In this document: piece by piece, positions 26,151-35,619 of the stretch
Layout of the letters: each line of letters opens with the position of its first letter
Numbering within the stretch: the stretch's first letter is position 1
Assembly (NCBI GenBank): GCA_035294305.1
Contig: DATGLD010000030.1
Coordinates: forward strand, 1 to 64,000
Origin: DASRBN01 sp035294305
GTDB lineage: Bacteria > Chloroflexota > Ktedonobacteria > Ktedonobacterales > Ktedonobacteraceae
Reading direction: 5' to 3'
DNA length: 64,000 nt
Position numbers and translations under genes: made by a program
Notes under the pieces: generated by a model
What the model saw: the letters and a program-made list of their open reading frames with translations, nothing else
Told to the model about the DNA's origin: nothing
Database searches by the model: none

Positions 26151-26179
26151 TTGACACATACCTGTCGAACGAGTATACT
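26151..26179 (+). promoter_or_regulatory. Promoter upstream of secA
   Basis: A perfect TTGACA (26151-26156), a 17-bp spacer and TATACT (26174-26179). It lies 185 bp before the secA ATG, with a second, weaker candidate (TTGACC at 26285-26290) nearer the gene. Confidence 0.75.
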
Positions 26180-26363
26180 CATGGATGGGCAGGAAACATC
26201 GGCCATACAGTTCACCCGGCAAGATAGAGAAGCGATCAAGACTATGTATGAGGGAACGCCATAGCTGCCTCCGAGCGAGAATTTTTGACCACGACAAAGC
26301 GTTATTATAGAGAGATAGAGAACATCTTAGCACTAACACCGCGCAGCAGGAGAACACACCATT

Positions 26364-29300
26364 ATGCAGTTACTTGGGAAAATGCTGGGTGATCCCAACA
26401 AAAAAGAATTGAAGGCCATCCAGCCACTTGTAGATAAAATCAATGAACTCGAGCCGGCTATGGAGCAACTGAGCGATGATGAATTAGCCGCAAAAACAGA
26501 GGAGTTTCGCGCCCAGCTTTATCTCTACCTCAAAGGTGGGATGGTACTTGAAAATGAGCTGGTCAAACTCTTCGCCGAGGCGCTGGAGGCGGTAGAGCCG
26601 CTCGCGAGTACGTGCAGCGATGCGCAGTTGCACGCCGCCATGAATGAGCCGCGCCAGTTCATCGAAAGAAAACGCGACCCGGAATATTACCTGCGCGATC
26701 ACCTGCAAGATACGCTTTCAGAAACGTTTGAAAATGCATACCAGAACCTGAACCCGATCCTCAATGCCCAACGCATTTCTAACGCGCTGGACCTGTTGCA
26801 TGAACGGGAAGCGCGGTTGGAAGATGCGGAGGACCCCCAGCGGGCGACACTGGACTTACTCAAAGAGGTTGAGCCTGCCCTGGATAAAATCGATGACGAC
26901 TTCCTGGAGGAGGCTTTCCAGAAGCCCTGGGCGCGTTTTGAAGCCGTTCGCGGCTATGCGGCCGGTGACGATAGTGTCGCTGACGCGCAAATCATGAAAT
27001 TGTTCGGCGATATCCTCAATGCCCTGCAGGAGGAACTCGTTGCTGTCAAAGCCGAGCAGATGGATGAGTTACTGCCAGAAATGGTGAAGCGCTATAAGTC
27101 AGGCAAGACGCTCGATGACCTGCTGCCGGAAGCTTTTGCCGTTGTGCGCGAAGCGGGCCGGCGTACTATTCAGATGCGTCATTATGACGTGCAATTAATA
27201 GGTGGCGTCGTGCTGCACCAGGGAAAAATCGCCGAGATGCGTACGGGTGAGGGTAAAACGCTGGTCGCAACTCTGCCTGCCTACCTGAATGCGCTTCCTG
27301 GTAAGGGCGTACATGTCGTGACCGTCAACGACTACCTGGCCAAGCGTGATGCCGAGTGGATGGGACATATCTACAAGTTCCTCGGCCTCACCGTTGGCGT
27401 GATTGTCAATGCGGTCAATCCGCAGACGCCGCAGCGCCGCGCCCAGTACCAGGCCGACATCACCTATGGCACCAACAACGAGTTCGGTTTTGACTACCTG
27501 CGCGATAATATGGTCGGGTCGCTTGAGCAGATGGTGCAGCGCGACCTGAACTATGCCATCGTCGACGAGGTTGATAACATCCTGATTGACGAGGCGCGCA
27601 CGCCGCTCATCATCTCCGGCCAGGGCCAGGAATCGACCGACCACTACCGCCAATTCGCCCAATGGGCAAGGCGCTTGAAGCCCGAAACCGACTATACCGT
27701 TGAAGAAAAGACCCGTACCGTTATTCTGACCGAAGAAGGCATCGAGAAGATTGAGAAGATGGCGGGCATCGACAATATCTATGACGAGGGCAATGTCGAA
27801 CTGACACGCTACATGGAGAATGCGATTAAAGCCGAAGTCATCTTCAAGCGCGACAAAGACTATATCGTTAAAGATGGCGAGGTGATCATCGTTGATGAGT
27901 TCACTGGTCGCCAGATGCCGGGACGCCGCTACAGCGAGGGACTGCACCAGGCTATCGAGGCTAAGGAGAACGTCAAGGTGCAGCGCGAAAATCACACCCT
28001 GGCAACCATCACCTTCCAGAATTTCTTCCGCCTGTACGAAAAACTGGCCGGTATGACCGGTACCGCTCTGACCGAGGCCGAAGAACTGCACAAGATTTAC
28101 AAGCTTGATGTCGTGGTGATCCCAACGCACAAGCCGATGATCCGTAAGGACCTGCCGGACCTGATTTATCGCACAACTGAAGCAAAATATCAAGCCGTCG
28201 TCGAAGAGATCAAGGCGCGCCATGAGAAGGCGCTCTATAAACTCGATGAAAATGGAGAGCCGGCGCTTGACGAAGATGGCAACCCGATTGTGATCGCGCA
28301 GGGGCAGCCGGTTTTGATAGGTACTACGTCGGTGGAGAATTCCGAGTATCTCTCAAGATTGCTAGATAGGCAAGGCATACCGCACAACGTGTTGAATGCC
28401 AAGCACCACGAACGCGAGGCGCAAATCGTCGCGCAGGCTGGTAGTCTTGGAGCTGTCACCATTGCTACAAACATGGCAGGTCGTGGTACCGACATTCTGC
28501 TGGGTGGCAATCCAGCAGGCTATCGCGACAGCATCCTGCGTAAACACGCCGAGCAGGTGGACTTCATTAGAGAAATGCCGGAGCGCACGCCCGATGAGCG
28601 TGAGGAGAAGGAAGAGGCCATCCGGCAGTATATCGAGAATATGAAGGAAGAAGAGATCGAACGTCTCATGCGACAAAAGGAGCTTGAGTGCGAAGAAGAT
28701 CACAAGCGTGTTGTCGAATTAGGCGGCCTTCATATTATCGGTACTGAACGGCACGAATCGCGACGTATCGATAACCAGCTGCGTGGTCGCGCCGGGCGCC
28801 AGGGCGATCCCGGTTCCTCGCGTTTCTACCTCTCGCTCGAAGACGAATTGATGCGCCGCTTTGCAGCCGAACGCGTCTCCAAATTGATGCAGCGAGTGGG
28901 CATGGATGACGATGTTCCGCTCGAGAGCGGTCTGGTCTCGCGTTTCATTGAGCAGGCCCAGACGAGCGTTGAGGGATACAACTTCGATATTCGTAAAAAT
29001 GTCGTCGAATATGACGATGTGATCGCGAAACAACGCGAAGTGATCTACGCCGATAGGCGAGCCGTACTCGAACGCGCCGATATGCACGAGCGCGTGCTCG
29101 ATATGATACGGGCCGAGGTGAAAAGAATCGTCCAGATGCAGATTCCAGGCAATGTGATCTCGGAAGAGGAAGAACTGGATAACCTGATCACAGTTCTCGA
29201 AACCTGGGTGCATATACCAGATGAGATCCTGCCGGAGAATCTGCATGCCGTGCGCCGCGATGATCTCAGCAGAAGGCTGGTTGATTTCATCGTGAACCAC

Positions 29301-29900
29301 TATGAAGAGCGTGGTAAGGAACTCGATAAGCGCGCGAAAGAGCATCCCGAATACGGCATCCCAACAGTGCGTGATATAGAGCGCTCGGTTATCTTGCAGG
29401 TGATTGACCGCCTGTGGATGGATCACATCGATGCGCTGGACGTTTTGCGCTCCAGTATCCATTTCCGCTCGGTCGGCCAGCGCGACCCGCTGGTCGAATT
29501 CAAGAACGAAGCGTACCTGATGTTCGATCAATTGAAAGAGTACATCCAGCACTACGTCGTTGATCAACTGCTCAAGATACTCCCGAACCTGTTAAGCAGA
29601 GATTTCAGCGCGCCTGTCGAGCGGCCTGCTCCGAAGCGCAAAGCTCCGTTGCCTGCTCGTCCGAATGTGAAAGCCATTGCCACAGCGAATGGCCAGTCGA
29701 AGACGCGCCCAGGCAATGCGCCCGTCCCGTCCGCTGCTTCCCGGGCGCAAAATGCCGGCAACCGCTCAAATGGTCAGGGGCAGAGACGCGCAGTTGCCAC
29801 CTCAAGCACTCAAAGCCCGGTGGTAGTCGGCAAAGTTGGACGCAACGACCCATGCCCATGTGGGAGCGGGAAAAAGTATAAGAAGTGCCACGGGGCTTAG
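26364..29900 (+). CDS. secA: Preprotein translocase ATPase SecA with a large N-terminal insertion
   Basis: SecA is the ATP-driven motor that pushes unfolded preproteins through SecYEG. Motifs: Walker A AEMRTGEGKTL (about 290-300), YGTNNEFGFDYLRDNM, DEVDNILIDEARTPLIISG, EFTGRQMPGRRYSEGLHQAIEAKE, NMAGRGTDILLGGNP, GRAGRQGDPGSSRFYLSLED, and a C-terminal zinc SEC-C motif (DPCPCGSGKKYKKCHG) for SecB or lipid contact. At 1178 residues it is well above the usual 840-950. About 195 extra residues (near 52-246, bases 26517-27101) interrupt the start, where LAAKTEEFRAQL is normally followed soon by DDLLPEAFAVVREA. The insert is acidic and helical. The gene stands alone. Confidence 0.95.
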   Translation: MQLLGKMLGDPNKKELKAIQPLVDKINELEPAMEQLSDDELAAKTEEFRAQLYLYLKGGMVLENELVKLFAEALEAVEPLASTCSDAQLHAAMNEPRQFIERKRDPEYYLRDHLQDTLSETFENAYQNLNPILNAQRISNALDLLHEREARLEDAEDPQRATLDLLKEVEPALDKIDDDFLEEAFQKPWARFEAVRGYAAGDDSVADAQIMKLFGDILNALQEELVAVKAEQMDELLPEMVKRYKSGKTLDDLLPEAFAVVREAGRRTIQMRHYDVQLIGGVVLHQGKIAEMRTGEGKTLVATLPAYLNALPGKGVHVVTVNDYLAKRDAEWMGHIYKFLGLTVGVIVNAVNPQTPQRRAQYQADITYGTNNEFGFDYLRDNMVGSLEQMVQRDLNYAIVDEVDNILIDEARTPLIISGQGQESTDHYRQFAQWARRLKPETDYTVEEKTRTVILTEEGIEKIEKMAGIDNIYDEGNVELTRYMENAIKAEVIFKRDKDYIVKDGEVIIVDEFTGRQMPGRRYSEGLHQAIEAKENVKVQRENHTLATITFQNFFRLYEKLAGMTGTALTEAEELHKIYKLDVVVIPTHKPMIRKDLPDLIYRTTEAKYQAVVEEIKARHEKALYKLDENGEPALDEDGNPIVIAQGQPVLIGTTSVENSEYLSRLLDRQGIPHNVLNAKHHEREAQIVAQAGSLGAVTIATNMAGRGTDILLGGNPAGYRDSILRKHAEQVDFIREMPERTPDEREEKEEAIRQYIENMKEEEIERLMRQKELECEEDHKRVVELGGLHIIGTERHESRRIDNQLRGRAGRQGDPGSSRFYLSLEDELMRRFAAERVSKLMQRVGMDDDVPLESGLVSRFIEQAQTSVEGYNFDIRKNVVEYDDVIAKQREVIYADRRAVLERADMHERVLDMIRAEVKRIVQMQIPGNVISEEEELDNLITVLETWVHIPDEILPENLHAVRRDDLSRRLVDFIVNHYEERGKELDKRAKEHPEYGIPTVRDIERSVILQVIDRLWMDHIDALDVLRSSIHFRSVGQRDPLVEFKNEAYLMFDQLKEYIQHYVVDQLLKILPNLLSRDFSAPVERPAPKRKAPLPARPNVKAIATANGQSKTRPGNAPVPSAASRAQNAGNRSNGQGQRRAVATSSTQSPVVVGKVGRNDPCPCGSGKKYKKCHGA

Positions 29901-29915
29901 AACGCTGAATACAGA

Positions 29916-29955
29916 AGACAGGCGGCCTGTTTCTAGCAAAACAGGCCGCCTGTCT
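29916..29955 (+). terminator. secA terminator hairpin
   Basis: Perfect 17-bp arms (AGACAGGCGGCCTGTTT, 29916-29932, with 29939-29955) around a 6-nt loop, 15 bp after the secA stop. The T-run is weak (ATTTGC). The rest of 29956-30212 shows nothing recognisable. Confidence 0.75.
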
Positions 29956-30212
29956 ATTTGCTTGAAGCAAAGAGCCGTTTTTAAGCAATCTCCGCTACCT
30001 GTTCAAGGCTATCTTCCAGTACCTCCATAGTGTAATCCTCTCTCTGCCAAGCATTGCCACTGAAGATGGTTTGCATATCCGGGTGGCGATAGATGGAGGA
30101 GATTTCTGCAATTTTGCTTACGTTTCAATTGACGATTCTGGTAGGAAGGAGTATGCTCTATAGCGTATATTTTGCGTTTCTCAAGCTTTGTCTAAACGGG
30201 TGGGATCAGAAT

Positions 30213-31001
30213 ATGACGAACAACGCTATTTTGCTGCTCTTCGCAATTATCAATGTAGTGGTACTGGCGCTTTTCGTGGGCCTGGTATTGAGCCAATATA
30301 TGCAGCGCCATCGTATGTACCAGCTCTTCTGGAGCATCGCGCTGGCCATGGCTTTTATCGCGACGCTGGCCTATGTGCTGATGGTGATCGTCGGGCCTAC
30401 GAGCGCCGCGGGAGTGGTATTTTTTCGCCTCTATTACATTCTGGGTGGGGCGCTGACGCCTGCATGGCTCGGCCTGGGGAGTATCGCGCTGGTGACAGGC
30501 CCGCGTGTTTCGCGCATCTGCCTCGTCATTTTGATCGTGTTGAGCGTTATAGCGGCCGCGCTGGTTGCCGCTGCTGGTATTGACATGAAGGCGCTTCGCC
30601 AGATAGCCGGTACGCCCGGCACCGGCATTCTACAGCCAACCTTCGGTGCGTGGACGCTGATGATCATTATTCTCAATACCCTTGGCGTGCTGGCCGTGGT
30701 TGGCGTAGCGATCTATTCAGGTTGGAAGATGGTGCGTCGGCAGTCGAACGTTTCGGGCTTCCGGGCAAGCAATCTTTTATGGGCCAATGTGCTGATTCTG
30801 CTAGGGGAACTCTTGAACGCGGCTGCAGGGAGCTTTGCGCGTTTCTTTGGTCTGGAGAGCAGTTTCTGGCTAATTATGTCCCTGGGGTGGGTCGTCTTTT
30901 ATGCCGGCGTGCTGCTTACCAGCCGTCGCCCGGCACCGGCGAGGCCGACGGTGGGCATGCGCAACCAGGCGGATGCTAGAGGGCCAATTGCTCCGGCGTA
31001 A
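30213..31001 (+). CDS. Seven-helix membrane protein, unknown function
   Basis: About 262 residues from ATG 30213; an in-frame start at 30093 would add 40 residues without an obvious signal. Seven hydrophobic stretches are visible, in an arrangement resembling the 7TM sensor module at the N-terminus of some kinases, but no output domain follows. It has a C-terminal Arg/Pro-rich tail. No family is recognised. The ribosome site is weak, so the start is uncertain. Confidence 0.65.
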   Translation: MTNNAILLLFAIINVVVLALFVGLVLSQYMQRHRMYQLFWSIALAMAFIATLAYVLMVIVGPTSAAGVVFFRLYYILGGALTPAWLGLGSIALVTGPRVSRICLVILIVLSVIAAALVAAAGIDMKALRQIAGTPGTGILQPTFGAWTLMIIILNTLGVLAVVGVAIYSGWKMVRRQSNVSGFRASNLLWANVLILLGELLNAAAGSFARFFGLESSFWLIMSLGWVVFYAGVLLTSRRPAPARPTVGMRNQADARGPIAPA

Positions 31002-31148
31002 TGCGGGGATCAGCTTATGGGCGGTTCTGCGTCCTTATTAGGAGGATAATGCAGGTCATTGTGGGATAGGCCGCCCCAGGCGCGATCAAGCTCGCCCCCC
31101 TACGTCCCGGTGATCTGTTGTCGCAAAGTAGCAAGCGTGAGATAATAC

Positions 31149-32252
31149 ATGGCAAAATACTATGGAGGAATACGCGCGTTGGATAAGCATGCAGAACGAA
31201 CGGCGGGAAGCAGGCAAGGCATCAACATTGTGAACGATAAAACCAGTGCGAATATCAGAAACGACACGGAAACGCTGCGGCAGGAGGCGCGCGCCTTTTT
31301 GCAGGCAAGTCAGTGGCACGAGGCCGAGGTGGCATATACTACATTACTGGGAGCAGAAGAGAGCGATGAAGATGCGCTGCTCGGGCTGGCACTAGCGCTT
31401 GATAGGCTAGAAGAGCATGAGCGAATGCTTGAGGTGGCGGAGGATGTCCTGCAACTCGATCCAGGTTCGGCACTGGCGCTGGCGTGTAAGGCGCGGGCAT
31501 TGCAAAAGCTGAACCGGCTCTCGGAGGCTACGATTGCAAATGACCAGGCATTACTGCTCGATACAAACCTGGCGCTGGCCTGGTTCAATCGCAGCGGGCA
31601 GCAGCTTTTACAGGAACGATATCCTGAGGCATTGCGCTACGCCGAACGAGCCACCGAGCTGAATCCAGACGATGAGCGTGCGTGGGCTAACAGGGGGTTG
31701 GCCTTATTGCATCTGAACCGTGCATATGAGGCGCTAGAGGCGATCAATGCGAGCCTGGCCCACAATCCTGATTATCTTATAGCTCTGGAAGTGAAAGGCG
31801 AAATACTACGCCGCTATGCGCGATTGCAGGAACTTGAGCAGACGATGCGACATGCGCTCGCGATTGCGCCGGATGACGTGGCATGTTTGAATTTGATGGT
31901 ACATGCTCTGCGTGCTCTTGGTAAGTACGACACACTGCTGGAGATAACGAGCAAACTGGTCAAGTTGACGCCCGATAACCTGTTTGCGTGGGAAAGTCAC
32001 ATGTATGGGTTGCGCGGCCTGGGTCGATTCGAGGAAGCAGAGGAGCCGATCGAGCGTGTGCTGGAGTTAGACCCTACGAATGTGCGCTATTGGACGATCA
32101 AGGCCGATAATCTTTACCGGCAGGAGCGCTATCGCGAGGCCGTTCGTGTCTCAGAACATGCCTTGAACATCGATGAGGAGTACGCGCCGGCCCGTCGCAT
32201 TCACGAGAAAGCGACAAAGCTCATGTACCAGCAGAAGCGAAAGAAGAAGTAA
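31149..32252 (+). CDS. Tetratricopeptide-repeat (TPR) protein
   Basis: 367 residues built almost wholly of about eight or nine TPR units from residue 50 on, with repeats such as ALAWFNRSGQQLLQERYPEALRYAERATELNPDDERAWANRGLALL. It has a short basic N-terminus and ends in a poly-Lys/Arg tail (QQKRKKK). TPR superhelices mediate protein-protein contacts; the partner is unknown. An internal GGAGG (about 31166) could drive a start at TTG 31179 instead of ATG 31149. Confidence 0.8.
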   Translation: MAKYYGGIRALDKHAERTAGSRQGINIVNDKTSANIRNDTETLRQEARAFLQASQWHEAEVAYTTLLGAEESDEDALLGLALALDRLEEHERMLEVAEDVLQLDPGSALALACKARALQKLNRLSEATIANDQALLLDTNLALAWFNRSGQQLLQERYPEALRYAERATELNPDDERAWANRGLALLHLNRAYEALEAINASLAHNPDYLIALEVKGEILRRYARLQELEQTMRHALAIAPDDVACLNLMVHALRALGKYDTLLEITSKLVKLTPDNLFAWESHMYGLRGLGRFEEAEEPIERVLELDPTNVRYWTIKADNLYRQERYREAVRVSEHALNIDEEYAPARRIHEKATKLMYQQKRKKK

Positions 32253-32260
32253 AAACCTAT

Positions 32261-32318
32261 CATAAAACCTCCGCAATGTACTATGGTCATGGCCGCATTA
32301 CATTGCAGGGGTTTTATG
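32261..32318. terminator. Bidirectional terminator between convergent genes
   Basis: The 20-bp arms at 32261-32280 and 32299-32318 (18 of 20 paired, 18-nt loop) lie between the convergent TPR and HD genes. A-rich and T-rich flanks on both sides would serve either direction. Confidence 0.75.
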
Positions 32319-33783
32319 ACATATCAACTAAATTCTCCAAGAATGGCAGAAGGATATCATCGCGGTGAGCCAGCAGTGGGGGGCGCAGGCGTTCGTTGAC
32401 GATGACGCGAATGCGACGCTGGTGCTGCTCATAGCGAGCGAGGTCATCGGGCTGGAGACCGGTAGCCTGTACCCACGTGACGAGGGAGTCCATACCGACA
32501 GGTGGATTGGTAAATGTGACCCAGACATCCATTTCATATTTTTCGGGTCGTGGAATATCGAGCAGGACTTCGTAATCAGCGACGTCTATTTCTAACGCGG
32601 TTGCCAGTTCGGCGGCGAGCAGTTGTTCGATGCGGCGGCGGCGCTGCGCATCCCAGAAAAGGGCATCCAGGCGCTTATAGAGGCTGCCGGCCTGGCGACT
32701 GATTTCCAGCACCCCCTTGTAGGGACGGCGCAGTTCTAAACCTTCTGCTAAGGCACGGGTGTTGGGCGGCATAGATGCTGAAGTCAGCAAAGCGAGCAGG
32801 GAGGCATCATCCAATCCGGCCAATTGCCCGGCCTGCAAGACGCCAGCCAATAATGCTTCCTGCACAGCGCGCAGCAACATGATCTGCATGGCACGGCTGG
32901 TATGGTGCCAGTAAATGTTATCGAACATCTCCTGGCGCGCATGCAGTAGTGAGTGCAAGGGGCTGATGCCCTTGTGGGTAACGACGATGCGGCGCGTGCC
33001 ATGAACGTTAGGATGAATGCGCAATGCTGCTTGCAAGCGAGCCACATCGACTCCCCCGTAAGGGACATTACAGGCACGCGCATCACGCGCCAGGTAATCG
33101 AGCTTATCTACGTCGAGCGCGCCACTTAACAGGCTCCTCAGTAGCTCGTCATCGGGTGGTAAGGGCTTTGTGCGAGGGGGATCGATAAAATCCGCGACGC
33201 GCTCAGGCGAAAGATGATAGTCTTTTTCCAGGATATCCGCAATCTCGCTCTTTTCAATGACGGCCCGCCCTACCTTTTCATGAGGAATGATGGGGTAGCC
33301 AAGCTCTTCAAGAGTGTGCGAGTAAGGGTAGTGCCCGATATCATGCAGCAAGGAGGCAACTACCAGGGTTTGTACGCTGCTGGGAGAGACACCATAGAGG
33401 CCACCATCATTGCCGCGCATCAGCAGCGAGCGCAGGGCACGAACCGCGAGGTAGTATGTACCAAGGCTATGCTCGTAGCGTGTATGTGTGGCACCGGGCC
33501 AGACGCGATAGACGAACCCTAGCTGCTTCACCTTTTGCAAACGAAGAAAAGAGGCCGTGCCAATCAGCTTTTCCTCGCGTGGCCCCAGGGGGATGAGGTC
33601 ATATAAACTATCACGGACCGTACTCACGGGTTGCTCATCGGGTAACAGGGGGAAACCGGCCGTATCCAGCCACTGCGGCTTACCCTGCTGCATGGTGTCT
33701 CCGGCGCTGTGGCGGTTGATGCCCGCCCGCCGTTTTGCGCGTGGTTTGATGGGCTTTCCAGGTAATTCTTCTCGTATGCTCAT
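32314..33783 (-). CDS. HD-domain phosphohydrolase, SAMHD1/dGTPase-like
   Basis: 489 residues. Motifs: FLRLQKVKQLGFVYRVWPGATHTRYEHSLG (with the first His), VASLLHDIGHYPYSHTLEELGY (the HD pair) and ALDVDKLDYLARDA (the last Asp). These are the metal ligands of HD dNTP triphosphohydrolases and related proteins, which remove triphosphate from dNTPs. Activity on dNTPs is a family expectation, not shown here. A positively charged N-terminal tail precedes the core. It is convergent with the TPR gene. Confidence 0.87.
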   Translation of the reverse strand: MSIREELPGKPIKPRAKRRAGINRHSAGDTMQQGKPQWLDTAGFPLLPDEQPVSTVRDSLYDLIPLGPREEKLIGTASFLRLQKVKQLGFVYRVWPGATHTRYEHSLGTYYLAVRALRSLLMRGNDGGLYGVSPSSVQTLVVASLLHDIGHYPYSHTLEELGYPIIPHEKVGRAVIEKSEIADILEKDYHLSPERVADFIDPPRTKPLPPDDELLRSLLSGALDVDKLDYLARDARACNVPYGGVDVARLQAALRIHPNVHGTRRIVVTHKGISPLHSLLHARQEMFDNIYWHHTSRAMQIMLLRAVQEALLAGVLQAGQLAGLDDASLLALLTSASMPPNTRALAEGLELRRPYKGVLEISRQAGSLYKRLDALFWDAQRRRRIEQLLAAELATALEIDVADYEVLLDIPRPEKYEMDVWVTFTNPPVGMDSLVTWVQATGLQPDDLARYEQHQRRIRVIVNERLRPPLLAHRDDILLPFLENLVDMS

Positions 33784-34088
33784 GATGTGATTGTAGCAGA
33801 AGTGTGCGAAGCAAGTCTAGCCCATCTCGGGGCGCGGCAGCCTGAGAGCCTCAGGGCAAGTGAAAAGTCGAGTCATCAGAGGTCAAAGCCGCGAAATGAG
33901 GGCACAAATTTACGCCTGTTTCCTCAACTTTTCACTTGCCCTGGATGAGGTTATACATTTGGTATGTCATTGCGCCTGGCTGGACAGATGACATATACTA
34001 TTTCTAGCCCCATTCCGGGGCAGATGCGACGGGATTGGAATCTCGTCGCATCGTTATTAGAAACAGATGAATGTGATGATTGCGTGAA
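33784..34088. repeat. Intergenic region with a 17-bp perfect inverted repeat
   Basis: CAGGGCAAGTGAAAAGT (33852-33868) pairs perfectly with 33927-33943 across a 58-nt loop. Outside this, CCTCA and TGAGG continue the symmetry with a bulge, so the structure is about 100 bp. It may be a small MITE remnant or a folded RNA; no target duplication is visible. No gene is seen. Confidence 0.5.
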
Positions 34089-34979
34089 ATGACAATAGAA
34101 ACGACCTCTAAAACTATTAAAATGCTGGTCATCGATATTGATGGTACTCTGCTCAACCCGGCGGGAGAAATCACGCCCGCTACTCGCGCGGCGGTGCAGG
34201 GGGCCCGGCAGGCCGGTATCGTGGTAACCCTGGCCACGGCTCGCCGCTATTGCAATACGGCTCCCATCGCTATAGAACTTGGCCTCGATATTCCGCTGAT
34301 CCTGTATGATGGGGCCTTGATTGTGGAACATCCCCAGGGAAAGGTGTTGCAGATGCATCCACTTGCGGCAATGGTGGGGCAGCAGGCAGTCGATTTGTTA
34401 GCAAGCAATGGTATACAACCGATCGTTCATCCCGCCACAGGGACGACGGAAGAGATATGGACAGGCCCCGCTGAACTCGATAATCTGTGGGTGGAAGCCT
34501 ATTTCACGACCTTTCCTGAGCAGATGCGCCGGATGCCGTATGCGAACCTGTGTTATGGACATCCCGACCCGCTGCGGGTAGTGGGTTTCGCGGATGACGA
34601 GACAATCGTGGGCCTCTTACCGGCAGTTTCCACCCTCGATTGTGCGTGGATTGTGACGCAACGCGGCAACTATGGCAGCGCTGAGATAGCCTTGATGGAG
34701 CCAGATTGCTCAAAAGCCAGTGGAGTGAAGGCGCTGGCAGAGCATTTTGGCATCGCGCTTGAGCAGGTTATGGCGATCGGCGATAATACCAATGATATAC
34801 TGATGCTGCGTTCAGTCGGCTGGGGAGTGGCGATGGGGCATGCGCCTGATGAAGTGCAGGCAGCGGCAAAAGCCATCACCACCAGCAACCGCGAGGATGG
34901 AGTCGCGCTGGCAATTGAACGTTACGCGCTTTGTTGCTCCACAATGACGTTTTCAAATTCCCGCAGGCGCACGACCTGA
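34089..34979 (+). CDS. HAD-superfamily hydrolase, Cof/HAD-IIB type
   Basis: 296 residues. HAD motifs: MLVIDIDGTLLN (Asp nucleophile and DxD), TLATARR (motif II Thr), a conserved Lys in CSKASGVKAL, and AIGDNTNDILMLRSVGWGVAMGHAPDEV (motif IV). This group dephosphorylates sugar phosphates and cofactors such as PLP or FMN. ATG 34089 is preferred to TTG 34080. Its last 18 residues are encoded over the 3' end of the convergent phosphatase gene and look unlike the family, suggesting read-on after loss of an original stop. Confidence 0.87.
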   Translation: MTIETTSKTIKMLVIDIDGTLLNPAGEITPATRAAVQGARQAGIVVTLATARRYCNTAPIAIELGLDIPLILYDGALIVEHPQGKVLQMHPLAAMVGQQAVDLLASNGIQPIVHPATGTTEEIWTGPAELDNLWVEAYFTTFPEQMRRMPYANLCYGHPDPLRVVGFADDETIVGLLPAVSTLDCAWIVTQRGNYGSAEIALMEPDCSKASGVKALAEHFGIALEQVMAIGDNTNDILMLRSVGWGVAMGHAPDEVQAAAKAITTSNREDGVALAIERYALCCSTMTFSNSRRRTT

Positions 34980-35590
34980 CCGTGATTGGGCGAGGCCTGC
35001 CAGCGTCGCTGTTGCACCAGATTGAGGGCCGCCTGGGCGTGCATACCACCGTAGACAAGTACCGCGCAGGCCAGCAAGACGCTGCGGCCGACACCATGTT
35101 CACAGTGGATGAGTACGCGCTTGCCAGCATCCAGGCGCTGTTGTACCCACTGAGCTCCCATCAGCATTTGCTCAATAGAAAGCGGGCGCGTATCCGGGGT
35201 AGGCAGGTGCAGGAGTTCAATGCCCTCTTTGCCTAATGCCTCTGCGTCGTCGCAATATTCGGAGCGTGTATCCACGACGCTATTTACTCCTATGCGGGCG
35301 AGCGCGGGAATGTCTTGTGGGCGTATACGTCCTCCCACCGCGAGCTGATCGGTGATCCAGCTCATGTTGAGCTGGTCGGGCAAGGGAATATGCAGGGATT
35401 GCGCGAATTGCTCGGCTTTTGAATTCTCGGGAAAGAGATGGGCCGCGATACGTGTCCAACGCCTGTAGAGCACCCGAACGATGCCCGAAAAGAACCAGCG
35501 CGAACCTGAAAATTGCACTGTGGGCCGCTCTACGGCCTCGGTTACAGGGGCATCGGCGGGAGGAGGGGTAATAGTTGGGTCAGATGACAT
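34922..35590 (-). CDS. Dual-specificity/PTP-like phosphatase
   Basis: 222 residues. The Cys phosphatase loop is RVLIHCEHGVGRSVLLACA (C-x5-R-S). A conserved Asp acid is plausible in LHLPTPDTRPLS. N-terminal residues 1-45 are Pro-rich and basic. Such enzymes act on Tyr/Ser/Thr phosphate or on phospholipid/glycan phosphates; the substrate is unknown. It precedes the DUF1385 and glycosyltransferase genes only in map order; the strands are the same but the gaps are small. Confidence 0.85.
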   Translation of the reverse strand: MSSDPTITPPPADAPVTEAVERPTVQFSGSRWFFSGIVRVLYRRWTRIAAHLFPENSKAEQFAQSLHIPLPDQLNMSWITDQLAVGGRIRPQDIPALARIGVNSVVDTRSEYCDDAEALGKEGIELLHLPTPDTRPLSIEQMLMGAQWVQQRLDAGKRVLIHCEHGVGRSVLLACAVLVYGGMHAQAALNLVQQRRWQASPNHGQVVRLREFENVIVEQQSA

Positions 35591-35619
35591 GCCAGAGTGT
35601 CCTTCATTTTTAATGTATT

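Noticed and set aside
27195..29567. Long open frames on the minus strand opposite secA
   Set aside because: Shadows of secA; no start signals and no recognisable domains.
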